From positions 1 to 64,000 of the forward strand of contig SVFG01000001.1 of NCBI GenBank assembly GCA_015056975.1: 64,000 nucleotides of DNA, read 5' to 3'. A program made the position numbers and the translations under genes. This document shows positions 1 through 9,803 of the stretch, one piece after another. The notes under the pieces were generated by a model, which worked only from the letters and a program-made list of their open reading frames with translations, did not search any database and was not told the origin of the DNA. Within the stretch, counting starts at the first letter, position 1; the number at the start of each line of letters is the position of its first letter. The stretch comes from Lachnospiraceae bacterium. Its GTDB lineage: Bacteria > Bacillota > Clostridia > Lachnospirales > Lachnospiraceae.

Positions 1-144
1 GAGTTTGACCCCAATCTTCACAACGCAGTGATGCAGGTGGAGAGCGAGGAGTATGAATCCGGCGTGGTTGCGCAGGAACTGATGAAGGGTTATACCTATC
101 GGGAGAATGTGGTAAGACATTCCATGGTAGCAGTAGTACAGTAA
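1..144 (+). CDS. grpE: GrpE nucleotide exchange factor, C-terminal end (5' truncated by window)
   Basis: The window opens inside an open frame that ends at a TAA and encodes 47 residues, including HNAVMQVES and GVVAQELMKGY, followed by a YRENVVRHSMVAV-like end. This is the typical beta-domain C-terminus of GrpE, which releases ADP from DnaK. The gene lies 40 bases before dnaK, the usual grpE-dnaK-dnaJ heat-shock order. The start, any hrcA gene and any CIRCE operator lie outside the window. Identification rests on this short tail plus context. Confidence 0.9.
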   Translation, partial: EFDPNLHNAVMQVESEEYESGVVAQELMKGYTYRENVVRHSMVAVVQ

Positions 145-169
145 CTATACTAAATCATCTCATAAATAA

Positions 170-2053
<1,884 letters not shown>

Positions 2054-2078
2054 TCAAGAAGAGTTTATCTGAAATTAT

Positions 2079-2112
2079 GTACTTCTGGGCGGCATGAGCC
2101 TCCCGGAAGTAC
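2079..2112 (+). other. Intergenic hairpin between dnaK and dnaJ
   Basis: The stem starts GTACTTCTGGG and closes with CCCGGAAGTAC around a short loop. No T tract follows, so it is not a typical intrinsic terminator. It more likely marks an mRNA processing or stability point that sets the dnaK:dnaJ ratio (inference). Confidence 0.6.
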
Positions 2113-2133
2113 TGTGTTATGTAGGAGGCAAGT

Positions 2134-3312
2134 ATGGCTGAAAAGCGAGACTACTACGAGGTCCTTGGCGTAGACAAAAATGCAGACGAAGCTGCAATTA
2201 AAAAAGCATATCGTGTGCTGGCTAAGAAGTATCACCCGGATGCCAATCCCGGTAATGCTGAGGCAGAGAAAAAGTTTAAGGAAGCTTCAGAGGCTTATGC
2301 AGTGTTAAGTGACCCTGAGAAAAAGCGTCAGTATGATCAGTTCGGTCATGCTGCTTTTGAAGGCGGAGCAGGCGGTGCAGGAGGCTTTGATTTCAGCGGT
2401 GCTGATTTTGGAGATATATTTGGAGACATTTTCGGTGATTTCTTCGGCGGTGGTCGCAGAAGCAGTGCCAGAAACAATGGTCCCATGAAGGGTGCCAACC
2501 TTCGTACAAGTGTCCGCATTACCTTCGAGGAGGCAGTGTTTGGCTGTAAGAAGGAAATTGAGCTTACCGTAAAGGAAAACTGTAAGACCTGTAACGGTTC
2601 CGGTGCAAAGCCCGGTACCTCCCCCGAAACCTGTACCAAATGTGGAGGTAAGGGGCAGGTAGTATATACCCAGCAGTCCTTCTTCGGAACAGTCCGCAAT
2701 GTGCAGACCTGTCCCGATTGTCAGGGAAGCGGTAAGGTGATAAAAGAGAAGTGTACGGATTGTCACGGTACCGGTTACATCCCCATGAGAAAGCGTTATT
2801 CTGTGGATATTCCTGCAGGTATTGACAACGGTCAGTCTACCAGAATGCCCGGTCTCGGAGAGCCCGGCACAAACGGTGGTCCCAGAGGTGATGTGCTGGT
2901 AGAGGTAATTGTAGGACGTCATCCCATTTTCCAGCGTCAGGAGTTTAACATATTCTCTACCGTACCGGTATCCTATGCTGTGGCGGCATTGGGTGGAGAA
3001 ATCTTTATTGATACCGTGGATGGCAAGGTTATCTATGATGTGAAGCCCGGAACACAGACCGACACCAAGGTACGTCTGAAAGGTAAGGGTGTTCCTTCCT
3101 GGAGAAATAAGGATGTGCGCGGTGACCACTATGTAACCTTAGTGGTACAGGTGCCTGATAAGCTGAGCCATGAGGCGAAGGAGCTGCTCAAGCAGTTTGA
3201 TGCCCTCACAGGCGATTCCTTAAATACTACCAAGAAAAAGGACGAGAACGACGAAGAACCCAAGGAACCGAAGGATTCCAAGGATGGGAAGAAAAAGAAG
3301 TTTTGGAAATAA
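2134..3312 (+). CDS. dnaJ: Chaperone protein DnaJ (type I Hsp40)
   Basis: Co-chaperone of 392 residues that stimulates DnaK ATPase and delivers clients. The J domain occupies residues 1-70 with the HPD motif (KYHPDANPG). It is followed by a Gly/Phe-rich segment, then four CxxCxGxG zinc motifs ([32 protein letters not shown]) around residues 150-220, then the C-terminal peptide-binding domains. The last 30 residues are an unusually charged Lys/Asp/Glu tail ending in KKKKFWK. It is preceded by GTAGGAGGC and lies 80 bases after dnaK. Confidence 0.99.
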   Translation: MAEKRDYYEVLGVDKNADEAAIKKAYRVLAKKYHPDANPGNAEAEKKFKEASEAYAVLSDPEKKRQYDQFGHAAFEGGAGGAGGFDFSGADFGDIFGDIFGDFFGGGRRSSARNNGPMKGANLRTSVRITFEEAVFGCKKEIELTVKENCKTCNGSGAKPGTSPETCTKCGGKGQVVYTQQSFFGTVRNVQTCPDCQGSGKVIKEKCTDCHGTGYIPMRKRYSVDIPAGIDNGQSTRMPGLGEPGTNGGPRGDVLVEVIVGRHPIFQRQEFNIFSTVPVSYAVAALGGEIFIDTVDGKVIYDVKPGTQTDTKVRLKGKGVPSWRNKDVRGDHYVTLVVQVPDKLSHEAKELLKQFDALTGDSLNTTKKKDENDEEPKEPKDSKDGKKKKFWK

Positions 3313-3318
3313 AGTAAG

Positions 3319-3349
3319 CTGCCGTGCTAGGGATTAGTACGGCAGTTTT
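3319..3349 (+). terminator. Terminator of the dnaK-dnaJ operon
   Basis: Stem CTGCCGTGCT / AGTACGGCAG (one G-U pair) followed by TTTT, seven bases after the dnaJ stop. The T run is also the first part of the left arm of the adjoining long hairpin element. Confidence 0.85.
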
Positions 3350-3561
3350 AGTTTGGGCGGGCAGCATGGGCGGCTTAGGGCAGGTATTTGTTATCGCAGG
3401 CACGCTTTCGCTACGGTTCGCAGCGCAGCGGCACTAAGCTCGAAGACGAAAATCGCAAGGCGATTTATCGCCTTTACCTCGCTAAGGGCCGGCGTGCTCA
3501 CAGTGCACTGCTTATAACAAACACCTACCCTTGCCTACCATACTGCCCGCCCAAACTAAAA
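3346..3561. repeat. Long self-complementary intergenic element, copy 1
   Basis: About 216 bases with imperfect complementary arms (3346-3394 and 3514-3561; TTTTAGTTTGGGCGGGCAG pairs with CTGCCCGCCCAAACTAAAA). Inside are two core blocks: A at 3395-3442, starting CGCAGGCACGCTTTCGCTA, and B at 3475-3513, containing TACCTCGCTAAGG and CCGGCGTGCTCA. Between A and B is a small hairpin (AAATCGC / GCGATTT). Blocks A and B recur at 42464-42511 (44 of 48 bases by eye) and 42536-42574 (35 of 39), but the outer arms there are different sequence. The element sits between the converging terminators of dnaJ and the small Fe-S gene, whose T tracts form the arm tips. ORF-track lines here look spurious. Confidence 0.85.
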
Positions 3562-3586
3562 GTGCCTGCGGGAATCCGCAGGCGCT
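3557..3586 (-). terminator. Terminator of the small Fe-S protein gene
   Basis: Read on the minus strand, GCGCCTGCGG-ATTC-CCGCAGGCAC is followed by TTTTAG. It lies about 30 bases after the minus-strand stop at 3616 and abuts the long hairpin element. Confidence 0.75.
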
Positions 3587-3615
3587 TCATCAAAGTATTA
3601 TTTTATAATAAAAAA

Positions 3616-3801
3616 CTAATTATCGTTAGAATTCCAATATATGCATTTCTTCAAGCATTCGCCACAATTTTTGCAATTTTCATCAACTATGGGGGCAGGA
3701 AATCCCAGCTCATTATTCTTGAATGTAATATGCTCACATCCACCACAATCTGCACACCCAACACATATTCCCATATCCGCAACTTTTTTGACATTATTCA
3801 T
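3616..3801 (-). CDS. Small cysteine-rich 4Fe-4S (ferredoxin-like) protein
   Basis: A 61-residue protein with nine cysteines. The N-terminal half has GICVGCADCGGC and the C-terminal half has the classical cluster motif CKNCGECLKKC (CxxCxxCxxxC). The spacing suggests one certain 4Fe-4S cluster and possibly a second. The motif order resembles the N-terminal ferredoxin part of F420-hydrogenase beta-subunit-like proteins, but nothing follows it. The start is supported by GTGGAGGAACAG before the ATG, and a terminator follows. It is a stand-alone gene between convergent dnaJ and the J-domain membrane protein. A small electron carrier or metal-binding protein is likely; the partner is unknown. Confidence 0.75.
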   Translation of the reverse strand: MNNVKKVADMGICVGCADCGGCEHITFKNNELGFPAPIVDENCKNCGECLKKCIYWNSNDN

Positions 3802-3903
3802 CTCTGTTCCTCCACTTCAAATGCATGACCTCTATAAATGAGCATTTGCTTAGTTACTATACAAACTTTATTTGCGATGTGTTGCATGGGGCTCACGGAT
3901 ATT

Positions 3904-3983
3904 TTACGTTTGCACCACGCAATTACGTTTATAAATCACTATTGTAATAATTCAAACGTAAATCATATACATTTCTTACGTTC
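3904..3983. promoter_or_regulatory. Cluster of four TTACGTT-type motifs upstream of the Fe-S gene
   Basis: TTACGTTT at 3904-3911 and 3923-3930, its reverse complement AAACGTAA at 3954-3961, and TTACGTTC at 3976-3983 lie in the otherwise empty AT-rich gap 3802-4041. Repeated short words of both orientations suggest operator sites for an unknown regulator of the minus-strand Fe-S gene. Only the repetition is seen; function is inference. Confidence 0.4.
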
Positions 3984-4041
3984 ATTTTGAGCATAGTTTA
4001 AATATAGGTGGTATTTATTTCAGTGCTTACGGATAAATGAA

Positions 4042-5304
4042 TTATTTCGTAGCAGCTAACGTCTGCTTCAGCTTCTCATACTCAGTCTGCATCTGCTTGA
4101 AGCTTTCCTCATCGCCGCTGTCAGCGTCGGGATGGTAGGTCTTGCAGAGAGATTTATATCTCTTGTCCAGCTTTTCCAAGGTGTTGCAGCCGGCGAAGTA
4201 GAAGGAATTCTTTACGGGATTGCTGTAAACCTCTTTTAATTCACCAATCATCTCGTTGATGCGGTTTCGCTGCTTGTCCAAATCCTGAATGCGGGGAATG
4301 AGTCTCTGTAACTCCGCTTGAGACATGTCCTTCTTGCGGGAAGAGCAGTAGTCGGTAAGAGATTTGAGCTCACGCAGGTATTCGCCCCAGAGTGCACGCA
4401 GTATCTGGTTTTCTCTGGTGGAAAGCAGGGTGTTGATTTCTGCTTCCAAGGGGTCCAGATTTTGGATGTGGGAGTTTAATACCTGAATATATCCGCCGGA
4501 AGCATCGCCTCCGTCCTTTGACTCGATGCTTAAGGTTTTCTTTTGCAGGCGGTCAACAAACTTGGTGTAGCGGTCCTTTGACATTTTCAGTTCGCTTGCC
4601 CACTCGTGCCATTCGATACCCAGAGACAGAAGGATAATTACCAGTGTGGTCATCAAGGAGAGGAAGTACAAAATACCGCAAACAAGTGTCAGCATGTCAA
4701 ACTTTTGTAAATAAGCAAATATGCCAAGGCCGAATACGGTCTGTATGCGGCTGTTTGCTCTCCATAAAGTGAAAATCACCAAAAATGCACTGCCACCGAT
4801 GGACAGATACAGGGAAATGTCCGCGATAAATACGATGGCATAGGTAAGTCCTCTTACAATGGAGAAGAACAGACAGCATAATCCGTTTACATATTTATTG
4901 CCACCAAGGCTTATGAATCGATAATCTGCTTCGCATATTTCATAGAGCTTTAAGTATCTGATATAAGTAAAGCTGTAAAGCAGATTAAAGAAGGATACCA
5001 AACCATCGACTACAATCTTTACGGGTTCTGATGCTACGCGCACCAGCAGGATTGCCAGGAAAATAAGCAGTGCCATTACAGCCAGAATGCCGATGGCAAG
5101 AAGAACAATCAGCCAGGTGGCATCGGGTGTCTTGACAAACTTAAGCACCAGATACAGTCCGAAGGTCAAAAGGCTCATGCCGCCGATTGGCAGAAGCTTT
5201 TCGAATGCCTTTGAAATAAATTTGCAGGCTGTTGCAATCAGCAATAGGGGCAATGCCAACAGGGACAGGAGATTCATTTTTATGATTTTAATAACTTTAC
5301 CCAT
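4042..5304 (-). CDS. Membrane-anchored protein with C-terminal J domain
   Basis: A 420-residue protein. The N-terminal half is strongly hydrophobic, with several membrane segments in residues 1-230. A charged, partly coiled-coil region follows (residues 235-350). The last 55 residues look like a J domain with the HPD triad (CKTYHPDADSGDEESFKQM). A C-terminal J domain on a polytopic protein would recruit DnaK to the inner face of the membrane (inference). It starts 11 bases after the upstream lipoprotein gene, so the two form an operon. The ATG has a GGAGG site (AAGGAGGTACATC). No named family was recognised beyond DnaJ. Confidence 0.75.
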   Translation of the reverse strand: MGKVIKIIKMNLLSLLALPLLLIATACKFISKAFEKLLPIGGMSLLTFGLYLVLKFVKTPDATWLIVLLAIGILAVMALLIFLAILLVRVASEPVKIVVDGLVSFFNLLYSFTYIRYLKLYEICEADYRFISLGGNKYVNGLCCLFFSIVRGLTYAIVFIADISLYLSIGGSAFLVIFTLWRANSRIQTVFGLGIFAYLQKFDMLTLVCGILYFLSLMTTLVIILLSLGIEWHEWASELKMSKDRYTKFVDRLQKKTLSIESKDGGDASGGYIQVLNSHIQNLDPLEAEINTLLSTRENQILRALWGEYLRELKSLTDYCSSRKKDMSQAELQRLIPRIQDLDKQRNRINEMIGELKEVYSNPVKNSFYFAGCNTLEKLDKRYKSLCKTYHPDADSGDEESFKQMQTEYEKLKQTLAATK

Positions 5305-5315
5305 GATGTACCTCC

Positions 5316-6230
5316 TTACTCTGCGTAGGCAAATTCATAAGAAATGCCTGTGATATATTTGCCATCGGCGTCTGCTTTTATTGTGATGGTGTCACCGCTT
5401 GCAGGGTCTTTATAGATTGTCTTGGTGTCCTGCATTCCGGTACCGTAAAAAATTGAGCCACTAAGAGTGGTTGGTTCGCCGTAGAGACCGTCCTTGCTGT
5501 GGAATACGGTAACGGGAGACATGCCCAGAGTCACACCCTCGGGGAAAACCACTGTATTCTTGATAAATTCTAAGCTGAGTACTCTGCAATCTCTGTAAGA
5601 GCGAAGCTCATCGCTTGTGTTTTCTACGGTGATTGTGATGCCGAAATCCTCATCACTTAAAGTGAGCTTTTCGGAGGGCTTCAGTTTTTCATGGTGGTTC
5701 AGAGATAACTGTGCTGCAATCTCCTTGATGGGAATCACCTGACGGTTAATCTGAATCATACGGGAGAACTTGTCCGCCAGCAAAATTTCAGGCATGGGCT
5801 GGGTATCCATCCAACGGGAGGTAAACTCCGCTGCATCCTCTATGGAAAGAAGCAGCTCTGAGGGTGCCTTTGCGGTAAGCTCCAGCTTCTTTGTATTGGT
5901 ATCAATTTCAATACCGTTAAACGCTTCCATGGTGTTAACCACCTCCAACACCTCATAAGTGCCGGGATTTAAGGTGAGCTTTTGATAATAATCGTTGTCG
6001 CTGTTTAAGGAAAAGCTGTAAATCTTTTCGGTAACGGTATTTTGCAGGGTGACCTGAAGCTCGGAACGCTCCTGTAAATTTGCCTCCTGCATATTGTATT
6101 CCTTGGGAATATTGATAAAGCTTACGTTTAAGATGCAGTCGCCCTCGTGAAGCTTCCCCTCTTTGCCGCAGGCAGTTAAGGAGAGAAGTAACAGGCAGGC
6201 TGTTAAAAGTGTCAGTCTTTTCATAGGCAA
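5316..6230 (-). CDS. Predicted lipoprotein, function unknown
   Basis: A 304-residue protein with a signal peptide and lipobox (LLSLTACGKEG) predicting a lipid-anchored surface protein. The remainder is beta-rich, without recognisable catalytic motifs. It is the first gene of a two-gene operon with the J-domain membrane protein, so the pair may work together at the envelope. A good promoter and a GGAGG site precede it. No family was recognised. Confidence 0.75.
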   Translation of the reverse strand: MPMKRLTLLTACLLLLSLTACGKEGKLHEGDCILNVSFINIPKEYNMQEANLQERSELQVTLQNTVTEKIYSFSLNSDNDYYQKLTLNPGTYEVLEVVNTMEAFNGIEIDTNTKKLELTAKAPSELLLSIEDAAEFTSRWMDTQPMPEILLADKFSRMIQINRQVIPIKEIAAQLSLNHHEKLKPSEKLTLSDEDFGITITVENTSDELRSYRDCRVLSLEFIKNTVVFPEGVTLGMSPVTVFHSKDGLYGEPTTLSGSIFYGTGMQDTKTIYKDPASGDTITIKADADGKYITGISYEFAYAE

Positions 6231-6258
6231 TCCTCCGTGTGTAATAAGCTCTATCTAT

Positions 6259-6287
6259 ACTATAGCTTTTTCATAGGAAAACCGCAA
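6259..6287 (-). promoter_or_regulatory. Promoter of the lipoprotein/J-domain operon
   Basis: On the minus strand, -35 TTGCGG and -10 TATAGT are separated by 17 bases, followed by the GGAGG site and the ATG at 6230. The remaining 6288-6389 stretch shows nothing else convincing. Confidence 0.65.
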
Positions 6288-6389
6288 GTAAATTATGTAT
6301 GGGTAGATAGGGGAAGATGTAGATGTGAGGTGTAGTGAATTGTTTTCTACCAATATTATTTATCCGAAGCGGAATAAACCGCGATGTGG

Positions 6390-6734
6390 TCATTCTGAGC
6401 CATTCATTTCCTGTAGGGTAAGAATACGTTCTTCTATGCGTATCTTATCTTCCGATGGCAATGTGCGATACAATTCCCAAACATGTATGTCTTGTTCTGT
6501 TATTGTGCATGGTTTGGCAGCTGGGCGATAGTCCTGAGTCATACCGAGCAAATAATCTGAACTGGTATTAAGCGTTTTGCTTAAGCCAATTATAATGGCA
6601 CTCTTAGGATCATAAATATTATTTTCATAGCGAGATAAGCTGGCGGCAGTGATTCCCAACTGCTTAGCCAGCTCTTTTTGACTGATTCCTTGTTGTTCCC
6701 TCAAGTATACAATTCTCTCTCCAATGGTTCTCAT
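6390..6734 (-). CDS. XRE/Cro-type helix-turn-helix regulator
   Basis: DNA-binding protein of 114 residues when started at the ATG with a clear site (TTAGGAGTTATCATATG); the longer track start adds 19 implausible residues. Residues 1-60 form an HTH_3 domain (ERIVYLREQQGISQKELAKQ, then ITAASLSRYENN). The C-terminal half (YRTLPSEDKIRIEERILTL) is short and helical, as in many phage-type or autoregulating XRE proteins. It is transcribed away from the AT-rich lipoprotein genes and may control them across the repeat-containing gap (inference). Confidence 0.85.
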   Translation of the reverse strand: MRTIGERIVYLREQQGISQKELAKQLGITAASLSRYENNIYDPKSAIIIGLSKTLNTSSDYLLGMTQDYRPAAKPCTITEQDIHVWELYRTLPSEDKIRIEERILTLQEMNGSE

Positions 6735-6879
6735 ATGATAACTCCTAAGGCATATTATAAATATATGTCTATGCATCTGTTCAAATGACATAAAGTAGAA
6801 AATTCATCAATTATAAAGCATTTCATTAAAATTAAAATGCCTAGATATATAATAAGATAAAAAGCAAAGTCAACAATAA

Positions 6880-6942
6880 AAATTGCTAAAAATATAACGC
6901 ACAATGTTGAAATTGCTAAAACTATGTGCTAGGATATATAAT
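6880..6942 (+). promoter_or_regulatory. Repeated AAATTGCTAAAA motif with promoter before the lipoprotein genes
   Basis: AAATTGCTAAAA occurs at 6880-6891 and again at 6910-6921, a 30-base period. The second copy supplies a possible -35 (TTGCTA, 6913-6918) with TATAAT at 6937-6942 after 18 bases. A related CTAG/CTAGG-ATATATAATAA word lies at about 6841 and 6930. The rest of the gap 6735-7037 is AT-rich without other signals. Repeats overlapping a promoter beside an XRE gene suggest operators (inference). Confidence 0.45.
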
Positions 6943-7037
6943 AAATGTAACTGTATTTTGTATAGATATAAATAAAGTAATTTTATATAAGATACATAAT
7001 ACTAATAGGTAACTTAAACTTATGTGAGGTACAAAGC

Positions 7038-8210
7038 ATGAAAAGAAGAATAATTATGATTTTAGCTATTATTGCTGTTATGATGTTAGCAGGTTGTGGA
7101 ACAACACAAATTGATTTGAATAAGTACATTAGCATTGAAGTTAATGGTTATAATTCAATGGGTGTTGCAACATATTCATTTGATATGGATGCTTTTGAAA
7201 AGGACTACGCAGATAAAGTAACAATAGACAAGTCATTCAATATTCCAAAAAAAATGGAAGATTTGTCTGATTGTGAAATACTGTTTGCTTCATGTATTAG
7301 CGGCAAATTAAGTAAAAGCGATAAGTTAGATAATGGCGACAAGATAACTTACAAGTGGAAATGTAGTGACGACAAAGCAAAAGAGTATTTCAACAGCGAA
7401 TTAATTTACAGCGATATTGAGTATGAAGTGAAGGGGTTAACTGAGATGAAAAAGTTTAACCCTTTGGAGCATGTCTCGATTGAATATACCGGAGTGGAGC
7501 CTATTGCTGAGGCTACTGTGAAGATTGATAATACATATCCGGAGATGAAATACTTTTTGGTTACATTAGACAAAACCAGTGGCCTGTCCAATAATGATAT
7601 TGTAGTTGCTAATGCATCTCTTTTGATAGAGAAAGAGGAGTTTATTGAGAAATATGATAATTTGCCTGAAACAGGTGAAAAGCAGTTTACTGTTTCAGGT
7701 ATTCCTACTTATGTGGAAGGAACTACAGAAATTGATGGTGATACATTAAGTATGATGAAAAAGCAAGCAGAAGATATCATTAATAGCAAAACTGCATCTT
7801 GGATGTCTATATCACATTTAGATTCTATAGAATATATAGGGAATTACTTTATTTTGCTCAAGCAATATAATTTGGAAGCAAAACATAATAATGAACTAGA
7901 TTTAGTATATCGAATCAATGCTCATCTGGATTCATATGATACCCCAGTATATGTGACATACTATTATGTTGTAGGATTCCCTAATATTACAAAGAATGTT
8001 GACGGAACAGTGAATGTAGATGTGTATAAATATTATGATACGAAGAGTACATTTAGTGTTAGTTATAAGATTAATAGGAAGACCGGTTTGGGTTATTATG
8101 TAGAAAAAGAAGCTTATTTTGATGGTTATTCACAGTTAGAAGAATTAAAGAAGGGTTGGCTTATTTCCAATATGGAAAAATTCTTCTATGAAGACAATGT
8201 TGTAGAATAA
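7038..8210 (+). CDS. Predicted lipoprotein, unknown family
   Basis: A 390-residue protein with a signal peptide and lipobox (MMLAGCGTTQ), so probably anchored to the outer face of the membrane. The body is beta-rich and contains two or three repeated-looking stretches (KNGDKITYKW-like; EYEVKGLTEMKKFNPLEHV). The motif EVKGLTE with VSIEYTGVEPIAEA resembles extracellular Ig-like modules seen in Firmicutes lipoproteins; no enzyme motif is seen. It is markedly AT-rich compared with neighbours on both sides, suggesting acquisition. It begins a same-strand run with the next two genes. Confidence 0.7.
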   Translation: MKRRIIMILAIIAVMMLAGCGTTQIDLNKYISIEVNGYNSMGVATYSFDMDAFEKDYADKVTIDKSFNIPKKMEDLSDCEILFASCISGKLSKSDKLDNGDKITYKWKCSDDKAKEYFNSELIYSDIEYEVKGLTEMKKFNPLEHVSIEYTGVEPIAEATVKIDNTYPEMKYFLVTLDKTSGLSNNDIVVANASLLIEKEEFIEKYDNLPETGEKQFTVSGIPTYVEGTTEIDGDTLSMMKKQAEDIINSKTASWMSISHLDSIEYIGNYFILLKQYNLEAKHNNELDLVYRINAHLDSYDTPVYVTYYYVVGFPNITKNVDGTVNVDVYKYYDTKSTFSVSYKINRKTGLGYYVEKEAYFDGYSQLEELKKGWLISNMEKFFYEDNVVE

Positions 8211-8269
8211 GTTACCATCTCATATTTATCAGCAATGATTCTCATAGTACTTAGAACAGGAGGAGAAAA

Positions 8270-9778
8270 ATGTGTAAGATATATTGGATATTAATAGCGG
8301 CAAGTATTAGTTTACTAATCTTTGCTTCATGTGGAAAGAGTACTTCTGATGCAAGCGAGAATAGTGTGATTGAAGTCAGCGCAGAAGAAAGTATTATAGT
8401 GGAAGAAAGCGTTGCAGTAACAGAAGAAACATTGGAAGCTTCTGAAGAGATTGTTGAAGAAACAAGTGAAGTTGTCAGTTTGGAAAGTGAAGTGGAGAGT
8501 GATACGGATACTCATGAAGAGTATTTATATGCAGTGACAATAAGTATAAATCCTCAAATTACCCTTCATGTCGATAAAAACGAGGCAGAAGAATACTATG
8601 TTACATCTTGGACTTGTGATAATGCCGATGCTGAAGAATTGTTTGAAGGAATAGTTTTTTCTGATAAATCGATTGAGGATGTAATTGAAGAAGCTGTAAA
8701 TGTTTTGACAAAAGAAAACATATTGACTTCTGATAAGGAGATCGCGGTTTCAGTATATACTGCTTTGGGGGAGGAAGTTGAAGCAGAAGATGAACTTGTG
8801 CAATATATCTCAGAAGCAGTTTGTTCGGTAACTAATGAATTATTGCTTGCAATGAGTGTTACAATAAATGGTGATAAACTCGATTTATTTGAAGTAATTG
8901 AGGAAGAAGTAAAACAAGAGGAAGAAAAACAGATAGTTGCAGATAACACGACTGATAATAATGAACAAGCAGATGAAATTGATTATGATGCTTTGGGACA
9001 GGGTGATGTAATTGAAAACACACAGAAACGATACAAAAATTATGAAGGATATCCCAACGTTGCAAAGTGCTGGTATGAAGATGGTAGTCCGTATCAAGTT
9101 ATTCAGTATTCTAATATGCAGGAAATAATGGGAGATGACTGTTATTATAGTGATCATGCATTTAATCATTATACAGAACGAGTGTGTTCTGGGTTGCACG
9201 GTTTGGGAGATAATTGTATACTACTGGGTTTTGTTGCAGATTGGTCTCATGATGAGGGCGATTGGGATTTTTGTCCGTATACAGGAGAAGATTGGATACT
9301 TACTAGAAATCCGGCTAAGGCAAGAGGTTTATTAGGGTACTGTAAAGAGTGTAATAGTGATATTTGGGCTTGGTTTAGTTGCGAAAAGTATATTGCATAT
9401 GGAACGCTACCGGATTTTAACGGAAGACCAGCTAGTGAGTACCATGATTGGAATGCTAAATTACGTAGTAATAATTACACTAATACTACGACACAAGATA
9501 TAGAAGAATTTGAGCAGGAAGAAGGGCAAGTAGAAGTAATAGAAGAGGAAGATATTACTATTACAGATCTTGGATATATTGATGTGGAATCATCCTCCAT
9601 TCCACAGGGGAAGGTATATATCTTACCGGAATTTGCAGGTAAAAACTTTGATGGAAATACCGGTGATTTTGCTGACGGTTCGGGGAACATTCATGATCCT
9701 GAATATGATGAAGTTTGGAAAGTAAGAGAACCAAATTACGAGGGAAGTTCATGGGTTAGTGAAGGAGTACTCAGATAA
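8270..9778 (+). CDS. Large acidic predicted lipoprotein
   Basis: A 502-residue protein with signal peptide and lipobox (LIFASCGKST). Residues 25-75 are a Glu/Ser/Val-rich low-complexity stretch, probably an extended stalk. Residues 75-210 form a predicted alpha/beta module, and another Glu-rich linker lies near 205-225. The C-terminal half is Trp/Cys/Tyr-rich, including GYCKECNSDIWAWFSCEKY, which has a possible metal-binding or disulfide arrangement. It is preceded by GGAGGAG. Same AT-rich composition as its neighbours. No family was recognised. Confidence 0.7.
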   Translation: MCKIYWILIAASISLLIFASCGKSTSDASENSVIEVSAEESIIVEESVAVTEETLEASEEIVEETSEVVSLESEVESDTDTHEEYLYAVTISINPQITLHVDKNEAEEYYVTSWTCDNADAEELFEGIVFSDKSIEDVIEEAVNVLTKENILTSDKEIAVSVYTALGEEVEAEDELVQYISEAVCSVTNELLLAMSVTINGDKLDLFEVIEEEVKQEEEKQIVADNTTDNNEQADEIDYDALGQGDVIENTQKRYKNYEGYPNVAKCWYEDGSPYQVIQYSNMQEIMGDDCYYSDHAFNHYTERVCSGLHGLGDNCILLGFVADWSHDEGDWDFCPYTGEDWILTRNPAKARGLLGYCKECNSDIWAWFSCEKYIAYGTLPDFNGRPASEYHDWNAKLRSNNYTNTTTQDIEEFEQEEGQVEVIEEEDITITDLGYIDVESSSIPQGKVYILPEFAGKNFDGNTGDFADGSGNIHDPEYDEVWKVREPNYEGSSWVSEGVLR

Positions 9779-9803
9779 GAACTGTTACTTCGGGAGGTAT
9801 ATT

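Noticed and set aside
3346-3561. Possible CRISPR array or group II intron at the hairpin element
   Set aside because: No regularly spaced direct repeats, and no intron domain V or reverse transcriptase is present.
3388-3828. Plus-strand ORF of 146 codons over the first hairpin element and Fe-S gene
   Set aside because: Translation follows palindromic repeat sequence and the antisense of the Fe-S gene; no ribosome site and composition is not protein-like.
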